DNA of 36,391 bases from a virus, in the IMG/VR virus record IMGVR_UViG_3300025276_000014, positions 1 to 36,391 of that record. One strand, 5' to 3'. The translations under genes and the position numbers were made by a program. The notes beneath the pieces were generated by a model. It did no database searches. It saw only the letters and a list, made by a program, of their open reading frames with translations, and was not told the DNA's origin. Shown one piece after another: positions 1 through 7,056 of this stretch (its first letter is position 1; each line of letters begins with the position of its first letter).

Positions 1-127
1 ATCGCTAAAGATATAAAAAGCTTAGCGAACGCTTGAATAAAGCACACATTCAGATAACTAAATAGGTGGGCATGCGCTCACTTATTTTTTTACCCAAAAA
101 CCGCCTTGTATATTTTCGCAGGCGCGC
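1..127. repeat. 127-bp direct terminal repeat, left copy
   Basis: Positions 1-127 are identical to 36265-36391. The copy holds the last 12 codons of the gene that ends at 36300 plus its terminator. An exact 127-base overlap equals a common assembler k-mer length, so it most likely marks a circular or circularly permuted molecule rather than a biological terminal repeat. The unique genome would then be about 36,264 bp. Confidence 0.95.
66..91 (+). terminator. Rho-independent terminator
   Basis: GTGGGC (66-71) pairs with GCTCAC (76-81), with one G-U pair, around the loop ATGC, and TTATTTTTTT follows. It lies 29 bases after the stop codon at 34-36, which is the repeat copy of the gene ending at 36300. 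The same hairpin is at 36330-36355. Confidence 0.8.
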
Positions 128-385
128 ACGTTCTATTAGGCGTTATACGCGTTTCTAATCATGTGCATCTGCATGTATATGTATGAGGCTATAATTGTAT
201 TAAAGGCTTTGAAAATCGGGGGGGAGTATGAGATTTTGTCTTTTTTATCATTTCCTGTTTTAAATTTTTGTGCGACCGCGTACAACATTCAAGTCCTACT
301 GACGAGTGGGCTTAGGTTACCAACGCCTAAAACCAAAACGTGGGTTAGAAAGCTATCGCTAACAACCAAGAAAGGATAGCAACAT
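128..385. other. Gene-free leader region before the tRNA-like element
   Basis: I see no convincing gene in this stretch. It holds short hairpins: GCGT-TAT-ACGC near 139-149, TTAGG (312-316) with CCTAA (326-330), and GCTATC (352-357) with GATAGC (375-380). The last ends five bases before the tRNA-like element and could be part of its 5' leader. A 72-codon open frame at 161-379 has no recognisable protein features. CCGCGTACAAC at 276-286 is a one-mismatch copy of a motif repeated elsewhere in the genome. Confidence 0.5.
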
Positions 386-474
386 GGTGCGTTCGTCTAA
401 TGGTGTCGGGGTTTATCTCCGCAGGACAAGTTGATTTCATCTTCTAAATGTTGGTTCGAATCCAACACGCACTA
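386..474 (+). tRNA. tRNA-like element (Glu-UUC-like) with a hairpin inserted in the D-loop
   Basis: The acceptor strands GGTGCGT (386-392) and ACGCACT (467-473) pair, with G-U at the end, and A474 is the discriminator. The T-arm is perfect: GTTGG TTCGAAT CCAAC (450-466). A D-stem forms from GTCT (395-398) and GGAC (424-427). The D-loop AATGGT is followed by an extra ~18 bases (405-422) that fold as CGGGG-TTTAT-CTCCG. The candidate anticodon arm AGTTG ATTTCAT CTTCT (429-445) would present UUC (Glu), but two of its five stem pairs are U-U. No CCA is encoded. It is either a decayed tRNA or an unusual tRNA-like RNA; standard tRNA function is doubtful. Confidence 0.55.
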
Positions 475-494
475 CTAACCAAACACGATTGATT

Positions 495-2117
495 ATGAGA
501 ATTACGGAAGATTTTGCATCGTTGTTAAGCGACTGCAACGATATTATGCACACGAAAACTTCGACTTTATTGTTGGAGTTATCGAAAGGAAATATTAATG
601 ACGAGCAACTGCTCAAGGGAGATATACCTATGTTCCTCAGTAAAAGTATAACTGAGATAGGCAAGGTTAGTTATGCGACGTATAATAGAATAGAATACTA
701 TTCTTGGAGTGACGAGGAAGCTTCCGATTGTTCAAACGAAAAACGAATGAAGGCTAAGGTAGGTAAAACTATCAAGAAAATATTTACGTCTTCTTTCTTA
801 GACGGGTATTACGGCGACAAATTCAACAACGATGTAGAACTTTTTACATCTCAACTTAAGTCTAAGTTTGACGAGGACAACGAAAGTCATCTTTGCGAAA
901 CCAGAGATGTAAATAGTAACTATCATTGGGAAAGAACTTCTCCTGATACTATCGAAGGTTGTGGTTCTTTAGGAGAAAGTTGCATGAGGAGCGACGAATG
1001 TATAGAAGAGGAATACATGGCTTTATACGACTGCCCAGACACCCCCGCTCGCTTATTATATGCAGATGCAGGGGAAGGTATATACGCTCGCGCTTTATTG
1101 TGGGATATTGGAGGTGAAACCTACATGGATAGAATTTACGAAACGCACGACGGGGATATGAACGTATTCAAGTCTTACGCGAAAAAGAAAGGGTGGATAT
1201 ATAAAGAACGCCAAAGCTATAATAGAAAGACTAAATGGATTGTTAACGGGGAAGCACAAACTATTCCCTTGATTGTTAATTGTACTGACTTAGATTGCGT
1301 TGAGAAATTCCCATATGTAGACACGTTTAGTTACGGGTTCATTGATGATGAGGGAGAATCCTATTTAACTAATGACATGAAGCATGCTCATAGCGTGTAT
1401 GGAGTTACTGAGTTTAGGAGGTTTGAAAGCACTTCGGGAAGACACGATGTAAGAGAATACTATATAGTTCACTTTATTAGTGATGACGGCTCGACCACGT
1501 ACACAGGATTAGATATTAACGAGGACTATATAAATATCGAAACCTCCTCAAACACTTCCCCGATGATACAGAAAATTTACTCAGCTTGGAGGTTAATGAA
1601 TCCAAATGAACTCTACTTTAGATTATCAAGGATAAATAGTGAAGGTAAAAGAATAGTGCATAGGATAAGGGATGCTTTTGATTCGCGAATGTGGGTTCAC
1701 TTATCAGAAACCATTGAGTGTGAGTATTCAAATTCCTTATACCTTAAATCTAGCCACAAATTAATTGAGGTTGAGCATAATGGCGGGGTAATAAAAGCTG
1801 AACCTAGATTCTTTATAACAGATAGAGATGGTGTTCTGAGAGCGAAAAACGATTGCGCTTGGTATATTGATTCTAACGGGAAACAGCAGATAGTTTACAA
1901 CAGAGATGTGCCTACCATTACTTACGAAACTGTAAAAGATTGGTTCGGGGTTAGAAGATTGAGGAGTGAGTGTACTTATATTGAAGGGTACTCTGATTGT
2001 TGGATTTCTAATTCAAATGTACAACTAATCAAGACTATGACCTTAAGAACTCAAGAGGCTAATACCATGCTAAGTACAGGTAATATTGACCAATACATAT
2101 TAAGTACAAATAACTAA
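495..2117 (+). CDS. Large conserved phage protein, unknown function
   Basis: 540 residues from the ATG at 495; an upstream TTG at 489 is in frame but less likely. The central part (about residues 155-230) has a pattern I associate with uncharacterised proteins of many large and marine phages: SLGESCMR near 158-165, ARALLWD near 198-204 and YMDRIY near 210-215. The protein is acidic and has many cysteines, but no signal peptide, membrane segment or catalytic motif that I can name. It is the first gene after the tRNA-like element and heads the early arm. The leader carries CTAACCAAACA (475-485), which is complementary to a segment of the candidate small RNA near 10821. Function unknown. Confidence 0.85.
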   Translation: MRITEDFASLLSDCNDIMHTKTSTLLLELSKGNINDEQLLKGDIPMFLSKSITEIGKVSYATYNRIEYYSWSDEEASDCSNEKRMKAKVGKTIKKIFTSSFLDGYYGDKFNNDVELFTSQLKSKFDEDNESHLCETRDVNSNYHWERTSPDTIEGCGSLGESCMRSDECIEEEYMALYDCPDTPARLLYADAGEGIYARALLWDIGGETYMDRIYETHDGDMNVFKSYAKKKGWIYKERQSYNRKTKWIVNGEAQTIPLIVNCTDLDCVEKFPYVDTFSYGFIDDEGESYLTNDMKHAHSVYGVTEFRRFESTSGRHDVREYYIVHFISDDGSTTYTGLDINEDYINIETSSNTSPMIQKIYSAWRLMNPNELYFRLSRINSEGKRIVHRIRDAFDSRMWVHLSETIECEYSNSLYLKSSHKLIEVEHNGGVIKAEPRFFITDRDGVLRAKNDCAWYIDSNGKQQIVYNRDVPTITYETVKDWFGVRRLRSECTYIEGYSDCWISNSNVQLIKTMTLRTQEANTMLSTGNIDQYILSTNN

Positions 2118-2123
2118 TAATAA

Positions 2124-2135
2124 AACCAAACAAAC
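2124..2135 (+). promoter_or_regulatory. Leader motif AACCAAACAAAC, complementary to two downstream RNA segments
   Basis: This 12-mer ends one base before the ATG of the peptidase gene. Its exact reverse complement, GTTTGTTTGGTT, occurs just after that gene (3240-3251) and inside the candidate small RNA (10823-10834). A related site, CTAACCAAACA, lies at 475-485 before the first gene. RNA pairing would cover the start codon region. A regulatory role is inferred from position and complementarity only. Confidence 0.4.
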
Positions 2136-2136
2136 T

Positions 2137-3234
2137 ATGAATTACAAGGAATTAAAAGATAGCTTACAAGAAGTGTTGAGTACTCAAGCTACAAGCCACG
2201 AATATAGTGACACTATGAATTTTTTGATAGACAAATCTATCGAGTTAGGCGCAGACGATGTTGAGGTAGATGAACACGATAATATATATATCACAAAGGG
2301 TAAAACTGATGTTTATCCCTGCGTTGTTTCACACACAGATACGGTTCACGATATTTACAAGGAGTATAAAGTCTATCAAGTCAAGGGCAACTTCGTTGCT
2401 TTCGATTCAGATACAATGCAACAAGTAGGTACGGGTGGCGACGATAAGGTTGGGATGTGGGTGTGTTTAGAAATGCTACGGAAGTTCGATAATATTAAGA
2501 TATGCTTCTTCGCTCAAGAAGAGATTGGTTGTGTAGGAAGTTCTAATGCTAGAGAGGATTTCTTCAACGATGTTGGATACGCTTTCGAGTGCGATAGGAA
2601 AGGTAACGGAGATTTCGTTCAAGAATCTTCGGGAGTTAAGATGTTTGGAGATGTATTTAAGAAGGCAATCAGTTCAACCCTAACTAGTTACGGATACAAG
2701 ATTACTGATGGCGGTTTAACTGATGTTCACGAGATTTCTCAGATTGCAAACATATCATGCGCTAATATGAGTTGCGGGTATTACAATCCTCACACCAAGA
2801 AAGAGTACGTAAATATTGCAGACGCAGTAAATACCTGCAAAATGGTCGGGGCTTTAATTACTAAGCTAGGAGAAGTCAGATACGACCACAAAGCAGAAGA
2901 CGTTTATAGTAGTTATAGTGGTTGGAGTGCTTATAGTTCGTATGGGGCTTATGGGCATTCAAAGTGGAAATCTAAGCCTGTAAAAAAAGTTATTAACAAT
3001 TCTAAAATATTCTCAGGTTGCGATATGTGCGGGGCTATCTCTACTGATGGTTGCGATTTTTGTATTACTAATCACGAGTCAGAGATTACTGAAGAGCCTT
3101 TAAATGCAGTATCATCGGGAATAAGTTACGCTTGTAGTTGCGGAGGTACTCAAAAATCTTTTAAAGACTCAGAGGGAGAGTTCTTGCATTGCAATGCGTG
3201 TGGAATGTACAAGCCTTCCTTTATTCCGTTTTAA
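2137..3234 (+). CDS. M20/peptidase T-like metallopeptidase with C-terminal zinc-ribbon region
   Basis: The 365-residue protein has the ordered metal-site motifs of the M20 di-zinc peptidase clan. These are SHTD (H66, D68), GGDDKVG (bridging Asp 102 or 103), the catalytic/metal Glu pair QEEIG (E128-E129), ECDRKG (D153) and a C-terminal NPHTKKE (H219). The core ends near residue 240. A Ser/Tyr-rich linker follows, then two CxxC-type pairs (CDMCG...CDFC and CSCGG...CNACG) that look like zinc ribbons, an addition I do not know from ordinary peptidase T. It probably acts in the cytoplasm on small peptides or amidated compounds; the substrate is unknown. The gene is bracketed by a 12-bp inverted repeat (2124-2135 and 3240-3251). 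Confidence 0.85.
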   Translation: MNYKELKDSLQEVLSTQATSHEYSDTMNFLIDKSIELGADDVEVDEHDNIYITKGKTDVYPCVVSHTDTVHDIYKEYKVYQVKGNFVAFDSDTMQQVGTGGDDKVGMWVCLEMLRKFDNIKICFFAQEEIGCVGSSNAREDFFNDVGYAFECDRKGNGDFVQESSGVKMFGDVFKKAISSTLTSYGYKITDGGLTDVHEISQIANISCANMSCGYYNPHTKKEYVNIADAVNTCKMVGALITKLGEVRYDHKAEDVYSSYSGWSAYSSYGAYGHSKWKSKPVKKVINNSKIFSGCDMCGAISTDGCDFCITNHESEITEEPLNAVSSGISYACSCGGTQKSFKDSEGEFLHCNACGMYKPSFIPF

Positions 3235-3237
3235 AAA

Positions 3238-3288
3238 TTGTTTGTTTGGTTAGTAGGGGGTATGCTCAGTAATGGGTACACCCCTACT
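3238..3288 (+). terminator. Repeat element plus hairpin after the peptidase gene
   Basis: TTGTTTGTTTGGTTAG (3238-3253) is identical to 10821-10836. It runs into a hairpin of AGTAGGGG (3252-3259) with CCCCTACT (3281-3288) and a loop of about 21 bases, followed by TTAAAA rather than a T-run. It may stabilise a 3' end or weakly terminate. The 5' part could pair with the leader of the same mRNA at 2124-2135. Confidence 0.5.
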
Positions 3289-3335
3289 TAAAAGTAAGTA
3301 ATATATAACAAAGTTTATAACTAAAATATATAGTC

Positions 3336-3563
3336 ATGTTTAGAAAGTGTATAATAGACCAAGTCATTATAGATGGTTCTCTGAGGGGTAAAAGCCTTGA
3401 AGTGATACAAAGATACTTAAGTGTATTTTATAGCCTTAAAGCGTCTAATAATGTGCTTAAAAAGAGAAAGAGATACCTATGGTTATCGGGTAAAGTAAGA
3501 AAGGTGGTAGCTAAAACATTTAATAATGCGTGGAAAACCACGTACAACGTTGATAAGATATGA
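3336..3563 (+). CDS. Small basic protein, unknown
   Basis: 75 residues, strongly basic (KKRKRY near residues 42-47), with a predicted helical middle. No family was recognised. Its stop overlaps the next start by four bases (ATGA at 3560-3563), which argues that it is a translated member of the early operon. The positive charge suggests nucleic-acid binding, but that is only inference. Confidence 0.65.
   Translation: MFRKCIIDQVIIDGSLRGKSLEVIQRYLSVFYSLKASNNVLKKRKRYLWLSGKVRKVVAKTFNNAWKTTYNVDKI
3533..3548 (+). repeat. 16-bp repeat GAAAACCACGTACAAC, copy 1
   Basis: An identical copy is at 9533-9548. The core CCACGTACAAC is also at 35283-35293, and CCGCGTACAAC at 276-286. The two long copies lie in genes in different reading frames, so conservation is at the DNA level. 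Confidence 0.75.
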
Positions 3564-3829
3564 AGTTTTTACACGACAAGAAAGCAGTAAGAAAAACTGA
3601 GTTTGATTTTAAAACTCCTGAAGGTAAGAGGGCTTACGCAAAAGACAGATACGATAAGTTAAGAGGGCTTAATCAAGCTAAAGAAGGTTTAGTTACTAAA
3701 AGCGATTACGAATTGGTTATGGGGTTTGTTCCCGATAAGCTATTCTTAGACAGCGTTAAGGTTGGAAGAAAGTGGATAGATAAGTTTGGGCAATACAAAG
3801 GTACTCACGATAGAAGACAAGCAAGATAA
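3560..3829 (+). CDS. Small basic protein, unknown
   Basis: 89 residues, rich in Lys, Arg and Asp, with no membrane segment or known motif. The start overlaps the upstream stop (ATGA) and the stop overlaps the downstream start (TAATG at 3827-3831), so it is translationally coupled on both sides. Function unknown. Confidence 0.7.
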   Translation: MKFLHDKKAVRKTEFDFKTPEGKRAYAKDRYDKLRGLNQAKEGLVTKSDYELVMGFVPDKLFLDSVKVGRKWIDKFGQYKGTHDRRQAR

Positions 3830-3972
3830 TGAACTCAGAAGATATACAAAACGTAATATGCTCTCTTTGTGGGAGTCCTACACCCGAAGATGAACTAATG
3901 TTCTCAGATTGGGATTATGCAATGTGTGGCAAATGCTACACGGGTAATAACGAAAAAGAAAAAAACGACTAA
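3829..3972 (+). CDS. Zinc-ribbon mini-protein
   Basis: 47 residues. Two cysteine pairs, CSLC near residues 11-14 and CGKC near 34-37, are spaced as in a small treble-clef or zinc-ribbon fold. The ATG overlaps the previous stop (TAATG). It ends four bases before the next gene's ATG at 3977, which makes an in-frame extension of that gene back to 3917 unlikely. It probably binds one zinc ion and may bind protein or nucleic acid; the role is unknown. Confidence 0.65.
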   Translation: MNSEDIQNVICSLCGSPTPEDELMFSDWDYAMCGKCYTGNNEKEKND

Positions 3973-3976
3973 GATT

Positions 3977-4369
3977 ATGGGAAAGATGAAAGAAAAAGCT
4001 ATCAATGATAGAAACGAGGACAGAGATAACTTCGCGAAGATGAAAGAAAATAAACTTATAGCAGAATTTATGGGTTTCCCTACTCAAACAGATGTAGTAG
4101 ACGATAGAACATTAGCGTATTATGTTGGGAAAAGTATTATTCATACAGACAATAAAGACAACGAAAATGATGATGATGTGTATCATCCCGAAGATATGCA
4201 ATTTCACACCTCTTGGGATTGGCTGATGCCTGTAATAGAAAAAGTATTCATACTATCTGAAGATGAGGAGGCTTGGCGAATGGATATTGAAAGTGGACTT
4301 ACCACATTGAATATAGATGAAACTTACAGAGCAGTAGTAGAATTTATTAAACAACTAAAACAAGACTAA
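3977..4369 (+). CDS. Conserved phage protein with FHTSWDWLMP motif
   Basis: 130 residues from the ATG at 3977; an in-frame ATG at 3917 would overlap the zinc-ribbon gene and add a poor basic leader. The N-terminus is charged and helical. The segment FHTSWDWLMPVIEK (about 76-89), followed by a Y-x(3)-VEFI end, is a pattern I recall from uncharacterised proteins of Bacteroidota phages. Function unknown. The last nine codons are nearly duplicated at 4548-4574, just past the next small gene. Confidence 0.7.
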   Translation: MGKMKEKAINDRNEDRDNFAKMKENKLIAEFMGFPTQTDVVDDRTLAYYVGKSIIHTDNKDNENDDDVYHPEDMQFHTSWDWLMPVIEKVFILSEDEEAWRMDIESGLTTLNIDETYRAVVEFIKQLKQD

Positions 4370-4370
4370 G

Positions 4371-4547
4371 ATGATAACTAAAGAGAAGAGCTGTTTAGGA
4401 AAATGTGTTAACTGCGGGAGCGATAACATAGAGTACAGAGCAATGGACGTATTTGATGACTACGTATTCTATCCTATATACTGCAATGAATGCGGGGTAG
4501 ATAGTAAAGAGTATTACAGCTTGGTGTATGATACATCAGTAGCATAA
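4371..4547 (+). CDS. Zinc-ribbon mini-protein
   Basis: 58 residues with CVNCG (about 12-16) and CNECG (about 40-44), a classic two-knuckle zinc-ribbon layout. It starts one base after the previous stop. It is enclosed by two near copies of the sequence ending ACTAAAACAAGACTAAGATG, so it may have been inserted beside a duplicated gene tail. It may serve in zinc-dependent binding; the partner is unknown. Confidence 0.65.
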   Translation: MITKEKSCLGKCVNCGSDNIEYRAMDVFDDYVFYPIYCNECGVDSKEYYSLVYDTSVA

Positions 4548-4574
4548 TTCATTAAAGAACTAAAACAAGACTAA
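4548..4574 (+). pseudogene. Duplicated gene tail (FIKELKQD-stop)
   Basis: Read in frame, these bases encode FIKELKQD and a stop. The gene ending at 4369 finishes FIKQLKQD and a stop, with nearly identical DNA. There is no start for this copy. It is best read as the remnant of a duplicated paralogue or a recombination scar left when the zinc-ribbon gene was acquired. Confidence 0.6.
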
Positions 4575-4575
4575 G

Positions 4576-4800
4576 ATGAGCGAAACGAATAAAACAAGGG
4601 TAATTAAGTACATAAAAACGTACGGAAGCATTACACCTATCCAAGCTATACAAGACTTGGGAAACACAAGGCTAGCAGCCTCAGTATTTGAACTTAAGCA
4701 GTTAGGTTGGAATATTGAAACAGAGATGTTGAAAGTCCAAAATAGATTTGGGAGAACCACTAATGTAGCAAAGTATTCTTTAAAAACTGTTGAGAATTAA
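4576..4800 (+). CDS. Helix-turn-helix protein (HTH_39-like)
   Basis: 74 residues. The arrangement KYIKTYGSITPIQAIQDLG, then TRLAASVFELKQLGW, followed by a short beta-like segment, matches small winged-helix proteins of the HTH_39 type common in phages. Likely a DNA-binding regulator or replication accessory. It starts one base after a duplicated gene tail. A TTG-N19-TATATTTG promoter overlaps its 3' end (4790-4819), separating it from the annealing-protein gene. Confidence 0.75.
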   Translation: MSETNKTRVIKYIKTYGSITPIQAIQDLGNTRLAASVFELKQLGWNIETEMLKVQNRFGRTTNVAKYSLKTVEN

Positions 4801-4819
4801 AATAAAAACACTATATTTG
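4790..4819 (+). promoter_or_regulatory. Bacteroidota-type promoter (TTG-N19-TATATTTG)
   Basis: TTG at 4790-4792 is followed after exactly 19 bases by TATATTTG (4812-4819), matching the Bacteroidota -33/-7 pattern (TTTG, TAnnTTTG). Transcription should start near 4825, giving a leader of about 20 bases before the ATG at 4845. Confidence 0.75.
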
Positions 4820-4844
4820 TATCACTAATTAATAACAGGGAACT

Positions 4845-5441
4845 ATGAGCAAAAAAACAAACAATTTGCTATTTTGGGATTCAGTACAAACTACTGACCC
4901 AAATTTTACAAAAGAAGTAGGCTTCGGTCGGAAGTTTACGAGTATCAACGCACAATATCAAGTTAGAGAACTTACACGAGCATTCGGTCGTATAGGAGAG
5001 GGATGGGGTATTAGTGAAGAGCAATTCTACAACCTTAACGGTATAGACGGTCTTATATGCTATCAAGCAATACTTTGGTATAAAGACGGAGAAGAAGTAC
5101 GCAACTTTGCTATAAACTCATCTATCGCATCTCACAACGGAAAAGGTAAGCTAGATGATGAGTGCTTTAAAAAGGTTTCCACCGATGCGCTTACAAAGGG
5201 ATTATCTAAGTTGGGATTCAACGCAGATATATTCTTGGGTATGTGGGATGATAACCGATACGTTAATCAAGTGAAGGAGTCTTTCAAGACTAAAACAAAA
5301 CTAACACCTACGAAGTTGGACGCAATGGTTCTCGCTATTAAAGGAGGTAAAGGGGATGTTGTGAAGTCTAAGATGGGTGATTACGAGATTACAAAGGAAC
5401 AATCCATAGCTCTTAAATCAGCTTTCGATGAAGCTAAGTAA
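4845..5441 (+). CDS. Sak3/Rad52-like ssDNA annealing protein
   Basis: 198 residues. The N-terminal pattern (W-x(2)-V-x-T-T-D-P, then GRKFTSI, FGRIGEGWGI and a YQAILWY strand), together with STDALTKGLSKLGFNADIFLG near residues 112-132, is what I recall of the Sak3 branch of phage single-strand annealing proteins related to Rad52. It would form rings on ssDNA and anneal complementary strands in phage recombination. This fits its place before a 5' exonuclease and an SSB-like gene. It has its own promoter. The family call is from memory; ERF or another Rad52-like branch is possible. Confidence 0.7.
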   Translation: MSKKTNNLLFWDSVQTTDPNFTKEVGFGRKFTSINAQYQVRELTRAFGRIGEGWGISEEQFYNLNGIDGLICYQAILWYKDGEEVRNFAINSSIASHNGKGKLDDECFKKVSTDALTKGLSKLGFNADIFLGMWDDNRYVNQVKESFKTKTKLTPTKLDAMVLAIKGGKGDVVKSKMGDYEITKEQSIALKSAFDEAK

Positions 5442-6174
5442 GGGAGATGTTAAGACGGCTCTGATAGACGCGGATATTATGCTCTATCGAGCCGCTTGGA
5501 AGCATGAAGGCGAGGATGTGGAAAGCGCTTACGAAACTATAGACGCTATGTTTGAGCATTTATTTTACGTAACTAAAGCAGATAGCTATATAGGGTTTCT
5601 AACGGGAAAAGGTAACTTCAGAAAAAAATTAGCTACAATAAAACCATACAAAGGTAATCGCAAAGATATTATCATGCCTGAGCATTTAGACAAGATAAGG
5701 GACTATCTAATAAATACTTGGAATTGTGAGAATGTAGAAGGGCTTGAGGCTGACGACGCTTTGGGTATTTGCCAAACGGAAATGGAAGACGCGACAATTA
5801 TTTGCAGTATAGATAAAGACTTGCTTCAAATAGAAGGGTATCATTACAATTGGAATAAGAACGAAATTTCGTTTGTAAGCGAATACGATGCTTGGCAAAA
5901 ACTTTACGAACAAACTTTATCAGGAGATTCTACTGACAATATAGTAGGGATACCTAGAATTGGGGAAAAGAAAGCTAAGAAGTTATTGGAAGAGTGTTTT
6001 TCTATTGAAGAAGCTAAGACTGTTTCTATATTTGCTTACGCAAAATACTACGAAGATGATAATCACTTAACTATGTTTCAAGAAAATCACGACTTAGTAA
6101 AGATATGCACGTCATCAGATGATAGTCGATTATCTGAGAAGTTTTTAATACCAACAATAAGTTATACTTTTTAA
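5428..6174 (+). CDS. FEN-type 5'-3' exonuclease
   Basis: 248 residues. The order of acidic clusters follows the PIN/FEN nuclease fold: IDAD (D14, D16), GLEADDALG (E107, D109, D110), CSIDKD (D129, D131) and SGDSTDN (D167, D170). The helix-3-turn-helix DNA-binding motif GIPRIGEKKAKKLL (about 174-187) follows. It resembles T5/T7-type flap exonucleases, which remove RNA primers and make the 3' overhangs used by an annealing protein. It overlaps the annealing-protein gene by 14 bases, consistent with an exonuclease-annealing pair. Confidence 0.9.
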   Translation: MKLSKGDVKTALIDADIMLYRAAWKHEGEDVESAYETIDAMFEHLFYVTKADSYIGFLTGKGNFRKKLATIKPYKGNRKDIIMPEHLDKIRDYLINTWNCENVEGLEADDALGICQTEMEDATIICSIDKDLLQIEGYHYNWNKNEISFVSEYDAWQKLYEQTLSGDSTDNIVGIPRIGEKKAKKLLEECFSIEEAKTVSIFAYAKYYEDDNHLTMFQENHDLVKICTSSDDSRLSEKFLIPTISYTF

Positions 6175-6175
6175 A

Positions 6176-6439
6176 ATGGATGATAAAAATTTTCAACAAA
6201 AGATGTTAAAGACTCAAGTAGAAACAAATGACTGTGTAGTTATCGCTATAGGGAATTACGTTAGCGACGAGTCCCCCGACATGGAAATCGAATTTGCTTT
6301 AAACGCAGATACTGAGGAGTTGTTCGGGTTGTTCAGCGAGTTATTTAAAAACAAAGCGGTTAGAGATGAAGCTAGAAGAGCTGTCCTTCAATCTGACTAT
6401 GGTAAAAATCAAGACAGCTTAGATAATCTATTTAATTAA
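6176..6439 (+). CDS. Small acidic protein, unknown
   Basis: 87 residues, acidic, with a beta-rich start (DCVVIAIGNYV) and a helical end. No motif was recognised. It sits one base after the exonuclease and six bases before the SSB-like gene, so it may be an accessory to DNA replication or recombination; this is inferred from position only. Confidence 0.65.
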   Translation: MDDKNFQQKMLKTQVETNDCVVIAIGNYVSDESPDMEIEFALNADTEELFGLFSELFKNKAVRDEARRAVLQSDYGKNQDSLDNLFN

Positions 6440-6445
6440 TCAACT

Positions 6446-6787
6446 ATGGAAAACAAAATAACAGGAACTCTAGTAAAAGTATTAGAGGCAGAAAAGGGAA
6501 TGACTAAAGCAGGTAAAGAATGGGAAAAGAAAGGTTTCGTTGTAAAGACGGTGGACAAATTCCCGAAAGAGGTTTGCTTTACTCTATTCGGAGAGAAGAC
6601 AACCCTAATAAATTCTCACAAGGTAGGAGATTCCGTAGGGGTACACTTCAATCTTTCTTCAAGAGAGTACAACGGTAAATACTATCACAATATAGACGCG
6701 TGGAAGATAGATGCGTCAGAAGGCAATGCCGAAAAGTTACCCGACAATGGTTACCAATCGGCTAAAAAGGATGACTTACCTTTCTAA
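6446..6787 (+). CDS. SSB-like OB-fold protein (DUF3127-type)
   Basis: 113 residues. The layout TGTLVKVLEAEKG, W-x-K-KGFVVKT, a central FTLFGEK strand and KVGDSVGVHFNL matches the DUF3127 OB-fold family typical of Bacteroidota. The protein ends in acidic DDLPF, the same kind of tip that bacterial SSB uses to recruit partner proteins. It likely coats ssDNA during phage replication and recombination, next to the exonuclease and annealing protein. A GC-rich hairpin follows it. Confidence 0.8.
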   Translation: MENKITGTLVKVLEAEKGMTKAGKEWEKKGFVVKTVDKFPKEVCFTLFGEKTTLINSHKVGDSVGVHFNLSSREYNGKYYHNIDAWKIDASEGNAEKLPDNGYQSAKKDDLPF

Positions 6788-6810
6788 ATAAAAAAAGTCT
6801 TTTAATCGTA

Positions 6811-6830
6811 GAGGGGGGTTTGCCCCCTTT
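6811..6830 (+). terminator. GC-rich hairpin after the SSB-like gene
   Basis: AGGGGG (6812-6817) pairs with CCCCCT (6823-6828) around GTTTG. Only three T residues follow, so termination may be partial and may lower expression of the downstream replication genes. Confidence 0.55.
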
Positions 6831-6855
6831 ACTTAACCCTTAAAGTGTTTAGATT

Positions 6856-7056
6856 ATGTCTAAAGAAAACAAAGTATCTCAATCAGAGATGAACAAGAGA
6901 ATCAAGCAAGTTACAATGGAAGCAGACTTTCGTTTTAAGTGCTTAGAGTTAGCAAGTCCTACGTCTAAAAAGATAGAGGACTTGTTAGAGAATGCTTCAC
7001 TAATATATAACTATGCTTTCCACATCCCTGCAAAGGTAGATGAGGATGCAAAGTAG
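6856..7056 (+). CDS. Small helical protein, unknown
   Basis: 66 residues, charged, probably all alpha-helical, no recognised family. Its 3' end overlaps the DnaA-like gene by 11-17 bases depending on that gene's start, suggesting coupled translation with the replication module. Confidence 0.65.
   Translation: MSKENKVSQSEMNKRIKQVTMEADFRFKCLELASPTSKKIEDLLENASLIYNYAFHIPAKVDEDAK

Noticed and set aside
161-379. 72-codon open frame before the tRNA-like element
   Set aside because: No protein-like pattern, poor start context, and it overlaps hairpins just before the tRNA-like element. It is likely a chance frame.
405-422. TTTATC loop as a UUA (ochre suppressor) anticodon
   Set aside because: The loop size and position do not fit an anticodon arm, and the genes in this genome end normally with TAA without in-frame stops.
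437-664. Minus-strand frame across the tRNA-like element and first gene
   Set aside because: Antisense to a better supported gene, with no recognisable protein features.
3917-3976. N-terminal extension of the gene at 3977
   Set aside because: It would overlap the zinc-ribbon gene in another frame and adds a basic, unconserved leader; the ATG at 3977 follows that gene by four bases.
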